A stretch of 64,000 nucleotides of DNA from Thalassobacillus_A hwangdonensis (GCF_042675915.1 NZ_JBHTKL010000006.1:434001-498000), one strand, 5' to 3'; positions 43,275-52,623 are shown, numbered from the stretch's first letter. Numbers and translations are program-made. The notes: generated by a model not told the origin, from the letters alone.

Positions 43275-43665
43275 TTATATTTTTTCGAATCTGATTTCAC
43301 ATTTTCCCGGGCATGATCGCCGTGAAGTTCTAATTGGTGCAGTCGTTTATAGGTGGTGAACGAAAACGAATCCGATATCTGACCTGTCACCGGTTGCTGG
43401 AACATGACGTCTTTCCTTTTCCCCTTAGGAGCAGATCGAGTGAACCTTCTTCAAGCTCCACGTCATAGTGCAGCACGTAATTATGGTCCTTTTTCAATAG
43501 GAAATCATTGTATTGGATCCCGTTGATTTTTTTAAAACTAGTAGATAGTTTCGTAGTCGTCTTCACACTCTTCCCGGTAAAGGAATTCAGCCTTACGATT
43601 TTCAGCTTTACGAGTATGTACAGGATGGCGGCTAGCACGGCTAATTCTTTAAGGTAATCAATCAC
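43275..43665 (-). pseudogene. Frameshifted small membrane protein gene
   Basis: The first 92-codon frame encodes an N-terminal membrane helix (LAVLAAILYILVKL) and a beta-rich part (VLHYDVELEEGSLDLLLRG) and then breaks at 43424-43433, near GGGGAAAAGG. Adding one base there continues the protein in another frame (KDVMFQQPVTGQISDSF ... LHQLELHGDHARENVK). A second single-base gain near 43293-43297 would finish with RFEKI and the TAA at 43275-43277, just before the terminator. Two one-base losses fit a decayed gene; sequencing error at the A run is the alternative for the first. Confidence 0.5.
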
Positions 43666-43810
43666 AGGAATCTATGTAAAGATACCACTCATTTTAACAT
43701 AGAAAGTTAAGTGCAAAAGGTATCGAACAAATAAAAAAAGAACTCAAGCACGGGCTCGAACTCCTAATGGATGATCCTAATCAGTGTACATCAGAGAGCG
43801 TTAATTGTGA

Positions 43811-43984
43811 TTACGAAACACACTTCTCCACTCTCCAAGTAAGTTCACCCTCTAAAAGGATGCTATTTAATTTGTCGGCCGCCTGTTCAGCGTCATTCGA
43901 TTGCATGAAAATCTTTTCTCTGCGATCAATACTATCTTTAAGCGTTTCGACTGAGTCATTAAAACCTCTAATGATTCTGTACAT
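43811..43984 (-). CDS. Small protein of unknown function (57 aa)
   Basis: Encodes a charged, probably helical protein beginning MYRIIRGFNDSVETLKDSID and ending in TWRVEKCVS, with GGGAG nine bases before the ATG. Codon use and ribosome site look genuine. No family is recognised. The opposite strand also holds an open frame, but without a good ribosome site. Moderate confidence. Confidence 0.5.
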   Translation of the reverse strand: MYRIIRGFNDSVETLKDSIDRREKIFMQSNDAEQAADKLNSILLEGELTWRVEKCVS

Positions 43985-44111
43985 TCGATCAGTCTCCCTA
44001 AAATAATTGTATAACTTTTGTATAATTTATTTATACCTTATTTCTGTTAAGTAATCAAGCTTTATTTAAATATAGTAATAGTAAATAATTCTCTCAAATC
44101 TATCACCACAG

Positions 44112-44153
44112 AAAAACGGCGGTCCCAGCATCAGCATAGGACACGCCGTTTTT
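44112..44153 (-). terminator. Terminator of the sortase operon
   Basis: AAAAACGGCG (44112-44121) pairs with CGCCGTTTTT (44144-44153) at the very end of the sortase gene, with a further internal hairpin. Confidence 0.8.
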
Positions 44154-44796
44154 AACGTTCACTCTCTATTAAATCCGCTATCAAAATATATCTATCTGGC
44201 GCAGAACCGATGAAATCGAACGGATAACAAGTAGACACCGTCAACGTCGCCTTAGGTTTAGGAACAATGACGGTGCGATCATCCTGGTCGACGATCCTCA
44301 CTTTCCTTACCCGGTACGTGAACTTGCCAGCTTCTGTTTTGACGGTCAATTCATCCCCTACTCCGACCTCACCAAGCCGCCGGAACACAGTATCCCGATG
44401 GCCGGATAGCACCGTGTTATCCTGCTCTCCCGGCATCACGCTGTCTGCGAAATGCCCAACACCTTTTTCCAATTCGTCTTCATCTGTACCATGGTAGATC
44501 TGTAGACTTTCATCCAGATTAGGGATGATCAGCTCTCCCATATGCTCTCCTATTTCTGGGGCCGAGGTATACAAAGCATCTTCGGAGCGGCTGGCTGCCT
44601 TTTTCACAGCCAGGCTCACTTCCTTTTCTTCTGCCTCAAGCGATGGTTCCGCACTGGTTTTATAGAGATAGTACCCTTTCAGAAAAGGATAGGCATTCGT
44701 ACTTGTGAACCATAACCCGAAAGCCAACAGTCCCATACTCACGAATAGTAACACGAGCCTTTTCTTACCCCTTTTACGTTGTTTCCTTGACCTCAT
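44152..44796 (-). CDS. Class D sortase
   Basis: 214-residue cysteine transpeptidase that attaches surface proteins to the peptidoglycan. An N-terminal basic stretch and membrane helix (residues ~14-35) anchor it. The catalytic triad is visible: His in VLSGHRDTVF, Cys in LTVSTCYPFDFIG and Arg in APDRYILIA. The layout matches B. subtilis YhcS. It lies three bases after a gene for an LPDTN-containing surface protein, its probable substrate. Confidence 0.92.
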   Translation of the reverse strand: MRSRKQRKRGKKRLVLLFVSMGLLAFGLWFTSTNAYPFLKGYYLYKTSAEPSLEAEEKEVSLAVKKAASRSEDALYTSAPEIGEHMGELIIPNLDESLQIYHGTDEDELEKGVGHFADSVMPGEQDNTVLSGHRDTVFRRLGEVGVGDELTVKTEAGKFTYRVRKVRIVDQDDRTVIVPKPKATLTVSTCYPFDFIGSAPDRYILIADLIESER

Positions 44797-44799
44797 CTT

Positions 44800-45777
44800 T
44801 TACGCACCCTGTCTGCGGAAGTGACGGAACGCCAAGAAACCGAATCCCATCGCACCCAAACCGAGCAGCATGTTAGCCAGGTATCCTCCATTTGTATCCG
44901 GTAGCTTTCCACCTTTGACTGTCTTCGCAACTGCAGCAGGCTTATCTGCAGCTTGTTTCGTTTCCGCTACCTTTTCAACGACAGGAAGATCCTCGGCTGT
45001 TTCTTTGATTAAATCCGAGCCGAACATTTCACCAGTCAAAATGAAATCAGCTAAAAATTCTCCTTGAAGGTTGTATAGGACAACCTTGAGGTCGAAGCCT
45101 TCCACCTCTGTCATCTTCAGCAGATCCGCAAGGGAGATTGCCTCTTCTCCACCGTCTTTCACCAAAAAGAACTCCGCATCCATTTCAAACAGGGCAAGCA
45201 ATCGCTGCATGATGGACAATAATTCAGCAATTTGTTCAGCTGTCAGCTCTGTTGCTGATTCGAATTCCTCGAATGCCATCAGGCGCTCATAAAGGCCATC
45301 CAGCTCAGCTTCCATCGCTGTGATATCCAGACTTTCCAGGTGAAGGAATACGCGCTCCAACTCTTCCTCTGTCAGTCCGAACTCACTGAACAAATCTTCA
45401 TAATCAATATCAACCATCTCTTCAATCAAGTAAAATTCAATATCATCTATAAACGTGTAATCCTCAACCGCTTCCCCATATTCAGCTAGAATATCATCCA
45501 GCTCCTGACGGGTGAGGCCGTAAGTATCCAATAATTCTTGCAAACTCTCATCTGTGATGATCGGTCCAAGAAAATCTTCCAACTCGGCCATTGATTCGAA
45601 ATCATTAAGCTGTAAATCGTAATTCTCCCATAAATAGGTATCCAACTCTTCCTCTGTCCATTGGAGCTCTGTAAGATAAGCATCCAATTCTCCTTGATCG
45701 ATTGCTGCAAAACTAGTAACTGGAAAACTACTTAACATCAACACAACAGCGAAACCCAGCAACAGCAACTTTTTCAA
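44800..45777 (-). CDS. Acidic, sortase-processed surface protein (LPDTN)
   Basis: 325 residues: signal peptide (1-24, FAA-ID), a very acidic helical body rich in Glu, Asp and Leu, and a C-terminal sorting signal made of KLPDTNGG, a hydrophobic helix and the basic tail RHFRRQGA. This matches the processed acidic surface protein family that is paired with class D sortases in Bacilli. Repeated units like TEEELDTYLWE, TRQELDDILAE and TEEELERVFLH suggest internal repeats of about 40 residues. Strong acidity fits a salt-adapted surface. It is co-transcribed with the sortase. Confidence 0.9.
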   Translation of the reverse strand: MKKLLLLGFAVVLMLSSFPVTSFAAIDQGELDAYLTELQWTEEELDTYLWENYDLQLNDFESMAELEDFLGPIITDESLQELLDTYGLTRQELDDILAEYGEAVEDYTFIDDIEFYLIEEMVDIDYEDLFSEFGLTEEELERVFLHLESLDITAMEAELDGLYERLMAFEEFESATELTAEQIAELLSIMQRLLALFEMDAEFFLVKDGGEEAISLADLLKMTEVEGFDLKVVLYNLQGEFLADFILTGEMFGSDLIKETAEDLPVVEKVAETKQAADKPAAVAKTVKGGKLPDTNGGYLANMLLGLGAMGFGFLAFRHFRRQGA

Positions 45778-45915
45778 CTTCCATCTTCCTCTACGTTTTG
45801 ATAATTACAGAATAATTATAATCGAGACTTACAGAAAAAGGATACAATTATTTTCATGGAAGATGAAGTTTTTTACGTCCGTCACATTAGGGTTTTAAAC
45901 CATTGCTGATTGCCT

Positions 45916-46911
45916 TCAGTCGAGGATCTTGACCACCGTTCTCCCTCTTATTTTCCCTTTCAAAATTTCCTGCAATGTCTCAGGCAATTCCTGCAGAGTT
46001 ACCTCGGTTTCCATCTCTTCCAGATTGTCAGGCTTCAAGCCATCAGCCAGCCGCTTCCAAATCTGCTCTCTTAACTCTTTCGGGCAATATACGGAGTCCA
46101 CACCAGCTAAATGTACGTTTCTAAGAATAAAAGGAAATACAGTAGTCGGCACTTCCACTCCACCTGTCAATCCACTGACAGCCACTGTACCACCATAATT
46201 GATGTTACTCAGAATGGCTGCTAATGTCTTTCCTCCAACGGGATCGACGGCACCTGCCCAACGTTGTTTGCCTAGCGGACGAAGTTTCTCTGGGGTTACC
46301 TCTTCTCTCGAAATGACTTCCGCCGCTCCTAATTTCTTCAAGTAATCGACTTCAGATGCTTTTCCTGTACTCGCGACTACACGATAATTTCGTTTTGCTA
46401 GCATCGCGATCGCCATACTGCCTACTCCGCCTGTTGCCCCTGTAACTAGAATATCTCCATCCTCCGGGGTTGTTCCGTTTTGTTCCAACTGATGTACAGA
46501 AAGTGCTGCGGTGAATCCAGCAGTACCAAATACCATCGCTTCTTTGAAGGATAATCCTTCTGGCAATGGGACGACCCAGTCTCCTGGAACTCTTGCATAT
46601 TCACTGTAACCACCATAATGTGAAACGCCCAATTCATAGCTGGTCACAATGACGGGATCTCCTTCAGAATAGCGGGAATCATTGGAAGTGACGATGGTAC
46701 CTGCAAGGTCAATCCCAGGTACGAACGGATAGGATTGAACAATTTTCCCATCCGGGATCGAAGCCAGTCCATCCTTATAGTTCACACTTGAGTAATGGAC
46801 ACGGATCGTCACATCACCTTCTGGCAAGTCGTCGAACGACAGTTTTTCTATATTTACATGAAAGTCCTGCTCCTCTTTATTTACTACTAAAGCGTTGAAT
46901 GTTTCAGACAT
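45916..46911 (-). CDS. acuI: NADPH-dependent quinone oxidoreductase/acrylyl-CoA reductase (YhdH/YhfP, AcuI type)
   Basis: 331-residue medium-chain dehydrogenase without the zinc-ligand cluster of alcohol dehydrogenases. The cofactor motif is VTGATGGVGSMAIAML (residues ~150-165), and YSSVNYKDGLA and PGIDLAGTIV are typical of the YhdH/YhfP branch, whose bacterial members reduce acryloyl-CoA to propionyl-CoA. The ATG at 46911 follows AAGGAGAG. The physiological substrate is by homology only. It is a single gene, divergent from the EamA transporter. Confidence 0.85.
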   Translation of the reverse strand: MSETFNALVVNKEEQDFHVNIEKLSFDDLPEGDVTIRVHYSSVNYKDGLASIPDGKIVQSYPFVPGIDLAGTIVTSNDSRYSEGDPVIVTSYELGVSHYGGYSEYARVPGDWVVPLPEGLSFKEAMVFGTAGFTAALSVHQLEQNGTTPEDGDILVTGATGGVGSMAIAMLAKRNYRVVASTGKASEVDYLKKLGAAEVISREEVTPEKLRPLGKQRWAGAVDPVGGKTLAAILSNINYGGTVAVSGLTGGVEVPTTVFPFILRNVHLAGVDSVYCPKELREQIWKRLADGLKPDNLEEMETEVTLQELPETLQEILKGKIRGRTVVKILD

Positions 46912-47167
46912 GTTGGAAACTCTCCTTATTGTATGAATTCCTCTCATTCTATTAAAAAGGCGGCTTATAACTCAAGGAGAACGATTTATGTTCAACTTCT
47001 AGTTATTTTGAATGAGTTTATTACTTTTTCCCAGAAGTAACCTTTTTTCACGTTTAGGAAAAAGAAATTTCAGGAATTGCGATAAAACCTATCTTAAAAT
47101 AGTAATTTTAATTCGAACCTAAGATTCAGGAATGTATATAACGTTAAATTTCTTTAGGAGGGAGACA

Positions 47168-48034
47168 ATGAGATTTACAGGTATTATCTTAGTTGTACTG
47201 GCTGCGATATTTTGGGGAATTACCGGTGGAATTGCGAACATTTTGATGGATAAGGGGTGGGATCCTATTGTGATATCACTTTACCGAGGGGGTGTTGGAT
47301 TCATAAGTGCTTTCATATGGCTTTTAATCAGCTTTAGAAAAAGCTTCACAAAGTCCCCACGTTTACATTTCTGGTCAATGATAGCAGGGATTGGTGTTGC
47401 CGGGAATTTCACTTTTTATTTTCTAAGCATCCAATCCGCAAGCATTGCGGTTGCTGCTACGTTAATGTACACCGCCCCTATCTTCGTCCTGTTGTTTTCG
47501 TTTTTATTCGGAATCGAACGCTCGACTTGGTTTAAATGGGGCGCCATTGCAAGTGTCCTTGCAGGGATCGCATTGCTTACTGGTGCATACGATCCCGATG
47601 ATATTTCCGTGAGCTTTTTAGGGATGGCTGCGGGACTGGCTTCTGCCCTTTCCTACGCACTGTTCATCTTCGGATTTAAAAATGCCTGTGAGAACGGAAC
47701 GCCACAGACCCTTTTAACCACTGCATTTCTATCGTTCAGCATCATCCTGCTTCTCTTTGCTGATAAAGGAGAAGTAGCTAGTGTGGTGACATCCAGTGAC
47801 CTTGGCTGGTTTGTACTGATGGGAATTTTGGGTGCCGGTATTTCCTTTATCCTGTATGTGATCGGGATACGGAGGACGGCTCCGTCGACCGCTGCGATGG
47901 TAGCGATGATCGAGCCAGTGACCGCTTCGTTATTCGGCGTTCTTCTCCTTGGAGATAAACTGGGAACGATGCAGCTATTAGGAATGGTAGTGATTCTGGG
48001 TACGGTGACTGTCCTTAGTGTCAAACAGGCCTAA
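47168..48034 (+). CDS. EamA-family (DMT) metabolite transporter
   Basis: 288 residues with ten membrane helices arranged as two EamA repeats (LAAIFWGITGGIANIL in the first, LSYALFIFGFKNA in the second; the motif IEPVTASLFGVLLLGDKLG marks the second repeat end). Such proteins usually export amino acids or small metabolites. The ATG at 47168 follows TTAGGAGGGAG, clearly better than the in-frame ATG 12 codons earlier. The substrate is unknown. Confidence 0.85.
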   Translation: MRFTGIILVVLAAIFWGITGGIANILMDKGWDPIVISLYRGGVGFISAFIWLLISFRKSFTKSPRLHFWSMIAGIGVAGNFTFYFLSIQSASIAVAATLMYTAPIFVLLFSFLFGIERSTWFKWGAIASVLAGIALLTGAYDPDDISVSFLGMAAGLASALSYALFIFGFKNACENGTPQTLLTTAFLSFSIILLLFADKGEVASVVTSSDLGWFVLMGILGAGISFILYVIGIRRTAPSTAAMVAMIEPVTASLFGVLLLGDKLGTMQLLGMVVILGTVTVLSVKQA

Positions 48035-48133
48035 AAAAAAGTCGGAGGCTGAGTCGGCTCCCCACTCTTTTCCAGTGATGCCAACTGCCTCCCCCTTGCA
48101 CTTTTCGGCTAATACCATTAAAGTATATACTGG

Positions 48134-48162
48134 TTGAAATCTATCCTAAGTGGATATAGATA
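48134..48162 (+). promoter_or_regulatory. Probable SigA promoter of dus
   Basis: TTGAAA (48134-48139), 17-base spacer, TAGATA (48157-48162), about 70 bases before the dus start. Confidence 0.5.
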
Positions 48163-48230
48163 AGTAAGCAGAAGGTTTATACTTTAAATTTTGGGACCGC
48201 AGCGTCCTTTAAGGAAAGGTTCAGATAGAT

Positions 48231-49235
48231 ATGAAAGATAACTTCTGGCATGAATTGCCGCGACCGTTTTTTGTTCTTGCGCCGATGGAAGCAGTGACGG
48301 ATGTGGTGTTTCGTCATGTCGTAAGTGAAGCAGCAAGACCTGACGTGTTTTTTACAGAGTTTACGAATACAGAGAGCTACTGCCATCCTAAAGGGAAGCA
48401 CAGCCTGCGTGGACGCCTGACGTTCACAGAGGATGAGCAGCCGATCGTCGCCCACATCTGGGGAGACAAGCCCGAATACTTCCGCGAAATGAGTATCGGG
48501 ATGGCGGAAATGGGATATCGAGGAATTGATATCAACATGGGCTGTCCTGCACAGAATGTGGCAACGAAAGGGAAAGGCTGCGGACTGATCCGCCGTCCGG
48601 ACGTCGCAGCAGACATCATTCAGGCAGCCAAAGCCGGCGGACTTCCCGTCAGCGTGAAGACCCGTCTCGGGTACACCGAAGTTGATGAATGGCGCGACTG
48701 GCTCAAGCACCTGCTTGAACAGGACATCGTCAACCTGTCCATCCACCTTCGTACGAAAAAAGAAATGAGTAAAGTCCCAGCACACTGGGAGCTGATCCCT
48801 GAGATCAAGCAGCTTCGTGATGAAGTGGCACCACACACACTTCTGACGATCAATGGAGATATTCCTGACCGTCAAAAAGGGCTTGAACTCGTTGAAAAAT
48901 ACGGAGTGGATGGCGTCATGATCGGACGTGGAATCTTCCACAACCCGTACGCCTTTGCCGAAGAGAAGAAAGATCCTACAAGCGAAGAACTACTCGATCT
49001 CCTTCGCCTGCAGCTCGATCTTCACGATAAATATTCGGAAGAGCTCGAACCACGCCTGTTCCCACCGCTTCGCCGCTTCTTCAAGATTTATGTTCGAGGT
49101 TTCCGCGGAGCAAGTGAGTTGAGGAACGAATTGATGAACACCAATTCGACCGATGAAGTTCGTGCAGCGCTCGATAAGTTCGAGGAAGAGTATGGTGGTG
49201 TGGACGAAGAGAAGGGTTTTACTGTTTCGAAATAA
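48231..49235 (+). CDS. dus: tRNA-dihydrouridine synthase
   Basis: 334-residue FMN enzyme that reduces uridines in tRNA D-loops. The TIM barrel starts with LAPMEAVTDVVFRHV, the catalytic Cys is in INMGCPAQNVATKGKG, and the FMN/substrate motifs SVKTRLGY, LSIHLRT and GVMIGRGIFHNPYAF follow. A C-terminal helical tRNA-binding domain completes it. It resembles B. subtilis YfjN as recalled. AAGGAAAGG lies about 11 bases before the ATG. Which uridine is modified cannot be read. Confidence 0.92.
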   Translation: MKDNFWHELPRPFFVLAPMEAVTDVVFRHVVSEAARPDVFFTEFTNTESYCHPKGKHSLRGRLTFTEDEQPIVAHIWGDKPEYFREMSIGMAEMGYRGIDINMGCPAQNVATKGKGCGLIRRPDVAADIIQAAKAGGLPVSVKTRLGYTEVDEWRDWLKHLLEQDIVNLSIHLRTKKEMSKVPAHWELIPEIKQLRDEVAPHTLLTINGDIPDRQKGLELVEKYGVDGVMIGRGIFHNPYAFAEEKKDPTSEELLDLLRLQLDLHDKYSEELEPRLFPPLRRFFKIYVRGFRGASELRNELMNTNSTDEVRAALDKFEEEYGGVDEEKGFTVSK

Positions 49236-49243
49236 TATTATAG

Positions 49244-49285
49244 AAAAGAGAGAAAAGCCAAACGCGCTTTTCTCTCTTTTTATTA
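49244..49285 (+). terminator. Terminator of dus
   Basis: AAAAGAGAGAAAAGC (49244-49258) pairs with GCTTTTCTCTCTTTT (49266-49280), followed by T. Confidence 0.9.
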
Positions 49286-49306
49286 CATAAGAAAATCCCT
49301 CAGATA

Positions 49307-49546
49307 TTATGAAGCATTTCTCTTCAATTTTGAAATTATACTTAATAATACCCTGAACAATAAAGCAGCTAGAATAGCAAAGATCAGGACTCCAATCAAC
49401 TCAGCCCATTTACCAGTATTAAAAATTTCTATGAATGACACAACGATGAATAAAGCCCAAAATATTACCGTAGCCCAATAAAAATAATGAAAAACTTTAC
49501 TTTCGTTAGAAGGGTCCCCAAACAGTGAAAATATTACTTTCTTCAT
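49307..49546 (-). CDS. Small two-helix membrane protein of unknown function
   Basis: 79 residues with two membrane helices (about 18-38 and 45-65) and a basic C-terminus (SKLKRNAS). The ATG at 49546 is placed six bases after GGGGAG; the frame continues upstream without a site. No family is recognised and no operon partner is apparent. Confidence 0.6.
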   Translation of the reverse strand: MKKVIFSLFGDPSNESKVFHYFYWATVIFWALFIVVSFIEIFNTGKWAELIGVLIFAILAALLFRVLLSIISKLKRNAS

Positions 49547-49644
49547 AAACATCTCCCCTTTCAGAAGATATTCCATTTTCGAAAGCATCAACTGTTATTC
49601 AATACCCTAATATGTAAAATATAACCAACATCGACGTGCGATAG

Positions 49645-50688
49645 CTACACTAAAACATCAGCTAATAACTTCCAATCAAACCACCGGCCATGCCCATCAG
49701 TTTCCCCAACCGTTTTCCGCTCGACTTTTCCGTTTGAAACGTAATCGATATGCAGCTTCCAATCCTCCATATTGTTGTAAATATGAAAAACCTCTCTACT
49801 CTTGCTAATATCACTTATCTGTTGCCTTAAGTTGTCTTTTACTTCAGCCGGCAATTGATTAGCCACATGCGTATGGAAAATACAAAGCATAGTATGTAAA
49901 GGGAGTCCTTCAATCACTTTTAATAAGAGCTTCACACCATCCCCTTCAATAAGATTGGGAGGATTATCTCTAAGTTGTTTAGACGCATCTTCCAGGTTGT
50001 TGAGCCTGTCCGTATGCTCAGGCCATATGAGTGCTTTCAGCCATAAATATTCTTCCTCGTTTGTAAGGTCACTCACATGTAAATCGATTCCTCGCCGATC
50101 ATTTACTGGTGGGGTTGACGTTAGTAATTCGTGAGGCAGTTTTCCTTCCCTTACGGTGGACGTCAAATGGACGAAGGAATCTTCATTTCCGTATGAGTCT
50201 TGGTTATCATATGAATAAGAATATTGATCCCACAGCAGCTGGAGCCCTGCGCTGGTTCCAATCTCCACAAGTGAGAGTGGTCTATTGGTTTGGTTATAGA
50301 TATAGCAGAATACAGGATATAAGTACGCACAGCGCCGGACTTCATTTGTTTGTACTAGTTTATTTTTCATAAGAAATGTCAGTTCCTCTAGATTCTCCTG
50401 ACAAAAATTTTTGAACGCTGCAAACAGCTGATTATCCTGTCGGGCATTGTCGGTTATGCTTGGGTAATATTCCCTGAGCTTGTGATCATAGCCCTTGAGC
50501 AGTAAATAATGGACGGACCCTAAAAGCAGATTTGGAATCGGCTGTCCTTCTCGTGCTGATAAACTCAGCTGCAATAAATCCCGATCTTCCGAAATCTGTA
50601 AAGATAGCTCCCTATATAAATCACTCGAGCCTTTACATTCCGAAACAGCAAAGTTATAGAATCGTTCTGCAGCACTCTTTAAATTCAT
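49645..50688 (-). CDS. DUF2332 family protein
   Basis: 347 residues. LVEIGTSAGLQLLWDQY (residues ~140-156) resembles the S-adenosylmethionine-binding loop of Rossmann methyltransferases and is a hallmark of DUF2332. Other conserved parts are RCAYLYPVF, DRRGIDLHV and TMLCIFHTHVANQLP. No experimentally known function. It follows the amine oxidase gene after about 33 bases and may share its transcript. Confidence 0.8.
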   Translation of the reverse strand: MNLKSAAERFYNFAVSECKGSSDLYRELSLQISEDRDLLQLSLSAREGQPIPNLLLGSVHYLLLKGYDHKLREYYPSITDNARQDNQLFAAFKNFCQENLEELTFLMKNKLVQTNEVRRCAYLYPVFCYIYNQTNRPLSLVEIGTSAGLQLLWDQYSYSYDNQDSYGNEDSFVHLTSTVREGKLPHELLTSTPPVNDRRGIDLHVSDLTNEEEYLWLKALIWPEHTDRLNNLEDASKQLRDNPPNLIEGDGVKLLLKVIEGLPLHTMLCIFHTHVANQLPAEVKDNLRQQISDISKSREVFHIYNNMEDWKLHIDYVSNGKVERKTVGETDGHGRWFDWKLLADVLV

Positions 50689-50721
50689 CTCTTTCCCCTC
50701 CCTTTATTTTGCATAGCAAGC

Positions 50722-51822
50722 TTACCCAATTATTTTCTTCAAATCTAAAACCGCCTTTTCAGCAGACTGTAACGCTCCTTCAAGATGTCCTCCAAACAGG
50801 TCACTTGTCTCTGTTCCAGCAAAAATAATTTTGTTTTCCCACACCACAGCCTTTGGGGATGGACCATATTGAGGGAATTCTCTCAGAGGATCGTTGTCCT
50901 CCTCAACTGCAGTATTAGCATCTTTGGCCCAATCTTTATAAAGGACCGCACTTACATTTCGAGCCTCTGGTCCAAAGAGTCTTACCAGTTGCTCCATTAC
51001 CTTTTTCATAAGTTCTTCTTCACCAAGCTCTGCGCGTTCTTTTGCCGGCATTCCGAAGAACCCGAATAATGCTCCAGCACCTGATTCATTCGAAGCATCA
51101 TGGATTTCCTGCAATGGACCAGCCCAGCTTGTAACGAATCCAGAGAGCCCCGCTTCCCTCCAGAACGGACGATCATAAGCGACAATCACCTTAGCATGTC
51201 CAGCCATCCAAGTAGGTTTACTTTCAAGGTCAGTAATCAAACCTGAAGGCAGCGAAGGACTGAATTCAATATGACGCACGACCATTCGAGGCGGCAATGC
51301 CAGAATCACTGCACGTGCTGGAATTTCTTTTTTCTCTCCATCAAGAGACTGCGTTTCCACCGTAACAACACCAGCTTCTTCCTGGCGAATTGCTGTTACT
51401 TTAGTATTTAACTCGATTACCCCTGATGGAATCCTAGCTGCAACAGCATCAATAAGTGTCTGCACACCTCCGATGAACCGCATGGACCTCGCACCAGAAT
51501 TCGGAGGTAGCACATAGCGATCAGGTGCTGTATGGGGGGATCGCTCCGCAAGCATTGCCCCTTCCGTGTACTGGTCGAACGTTTCTAAATTAAGTTCATT
51601 TACAAGATTGCTGATTGTGCGTTCATACTGCGGCCAGAACCAAGTCGGACCGAGATCGAATTTTCCTAGTTCAGGTTTATTTGGGTCAGAGCTGCTCAAT
51701 ACTCGACCACCAATTCTATCTCTGGCTTCTAAAACCTTGCATGCTATCCCCTGTTTAGTAAGTAGGGATGCCGTTCGCAGACCACTTAGCCCTGCTCCAA
51801 CGATGACTACAGGATTGTTCAT
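50722..51822 (-). CDS. FAD-dependent amine oxidase (flavin monoamine oxidase family)
   Basis: 366 residues. The N-terminal FAD motif is VVIVGAGLSGLRTASLL followed by the EARDRIGGRV arginine loop; IIFAGTETSDLFGGHLEGALQSAEKAV near the C-terminus is the second flavin-binding motif of amine oxidases. It probably oxidises an amine or polyamine with release of peroxide; the substrate is unknown. Shorter than eukaryotic monoamine oxidases. It is upstream of the DUF2332 gene on the same strand. Confidence 0.88.
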   Translation of the reverse strand: MNNPVVIVGAGLSGLRTASLLTKQGIACKVLEARDRIGGRVLSSSDPNKPELGKFDLGPTWFWPQYERTISNLVNELNLETFDQYTEGAMLAERSPHTAPDRYVLPPNSGARSMRFIGGVQTLIDAVAARIPSGVIELNTKVTAIRQEEAGVVTVETQSLDGEKKEIPARAVILALPPRMVVRHIEFSPSLPSGLITDLESKPTWMAGHAKVIVAYDRPFWREAGLSGFVTSWAGPLQEIHDASNESGAGALFGFFGMPAKERAELGEEELMKKVMEQLVRLFGPEARNVSAVLYKDWAKDANTAVEEDNDPLREFPQYGPSPKAVVWENKIIFAGTETSDLFGGHLEGALQSAEKAVLDLKKIIG

Positions 51823-51979
51823 ACGCTCTCCCCCTTTCTTTTCAGGCTAATATTATTAAATCATTTTACTATGTAATGGAATGAAAGAATAATCTGCGAC
51901 ATTGTAAGCAATGATTTTTTTCATACATAAACCGACCTGTGATATACTAAAGCGATGAAAAGAAGACTAGGAGGATCCT

Positions 51980-52435
51980 ATGTTATCGTTTGAAGAAAAA
52001 CTGGCGATCATTGAAGAGTTCGAGGAATTGGAAAAGAAGGAGATTTCTCTTGGACGAGTGAATTTCCACTATGAAGAAAGCCTTTATGATAAAAAAATCG
52101 TTGTCTATCGCTTGCATCCGAATGGGAACGGCTTTGTCTATGCAGGTCAAATCGAGGACTACCCTGTCGATGATAGAGGTATGGTAAACATCAAGGACTT
52201 CAGTGCGGATGAATTACGTGAACTGATTCGAGATGCAATTGACTCCCTATCCCTCTCCCCTGCTGAGAAGGATCCTATCATGGAAGAATGGCTGAATGAA
52301 CATGATCAGGCACTTGTGCTGATGAGGGAAGATGATGGCTACAACGTGTATGCCGAGGAGCAGTTGGAAGGAACATTCAATTCTTATGAAGAAGCGGCCA
52401 ATTTCCTTGAACAGGAAGGGTTCAGTCGTTTATAA
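51980..52435 (+). CDS. Conserved acidic protein of unknown function (151 aa)
   Basis: Acidic protein with no membrane segment and no catalytic motif recognised. Segments such as KKIVVYRLHPNGNGFVYAG and EYDD-like acidic turns suggest a small alpha/beta fold. CTAGGAGGATCC precedes the ATG. A degraded copy of this gene, including its ribosome-site region, is found 5 kb away (57109-57440), so the locus has been duplicated. Confidence 0.7.
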   Translation: MLSFEEKLAIIEEFEELEKKEISLGRVNFHYEESLYDKKIVVYRLHPNGNGFVYAGQIEDYPVDDRGMVNIKDFSADELRELIRDAIDSLSLSPAEKDPIMEEWLNEHDQALVLMREDDGYNVYAEEQLEGTFNSYEEAANFLEQEGFSRL

Positions 52436-52459
52436 AGAGAGCTGCGTGCTCTCTTTTTT
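52434..52459 (+). terminator. Terminator of the 51980 gene
   Basis: AAAGAGAGC (52434-52442) pairs with GCTCTCTTT (52448-52456) around TGCGT, followed by T. Confidence 0.9.
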
Positions 52460-52578
52460 CATGTCATAAGTTAAAAAGCCTCCCGTAGTTCCAAGAATGA
52501 ATCCAAGGAAATCTCAGTTAAGATGGTTTAAAACACTTTCCACCCTCTCTTTACTACTTACCTTGTAAAAGATAAATC

Positions 52579-52623
52579 ACCCGAATGACTACCCCCTTGT
52601 TAAGCGTGGGCAGTCATTCGGGT
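52579..52623 (-). terminator. Hairpin after the peroxiredoxin gene
   Basis: ACCCGAATGACT (52579-52590) pairs perfectly with AGTCATTCGGGT (52612-52623); the following minus-strand sequence is T-rich but interrupted. Confidence 0.6.

Noticed and set aside
43217..43405. 62-codon minus-strand open frame running through the antiporter terminator
   Set aside because: Better explained as the second frame of the broken gene at 43275-43665.
48118..48187. Long inverted repeat TTAAAGTATA/TATACTTTAA with an inner hairpin before dus, resembling a structured regulatory RNA
   Set aside because: A good SigA promoter (48134-48162) lies inside it, so the left arm would not be transcribed; the symmetry is probably chance in AT-rich sequence.
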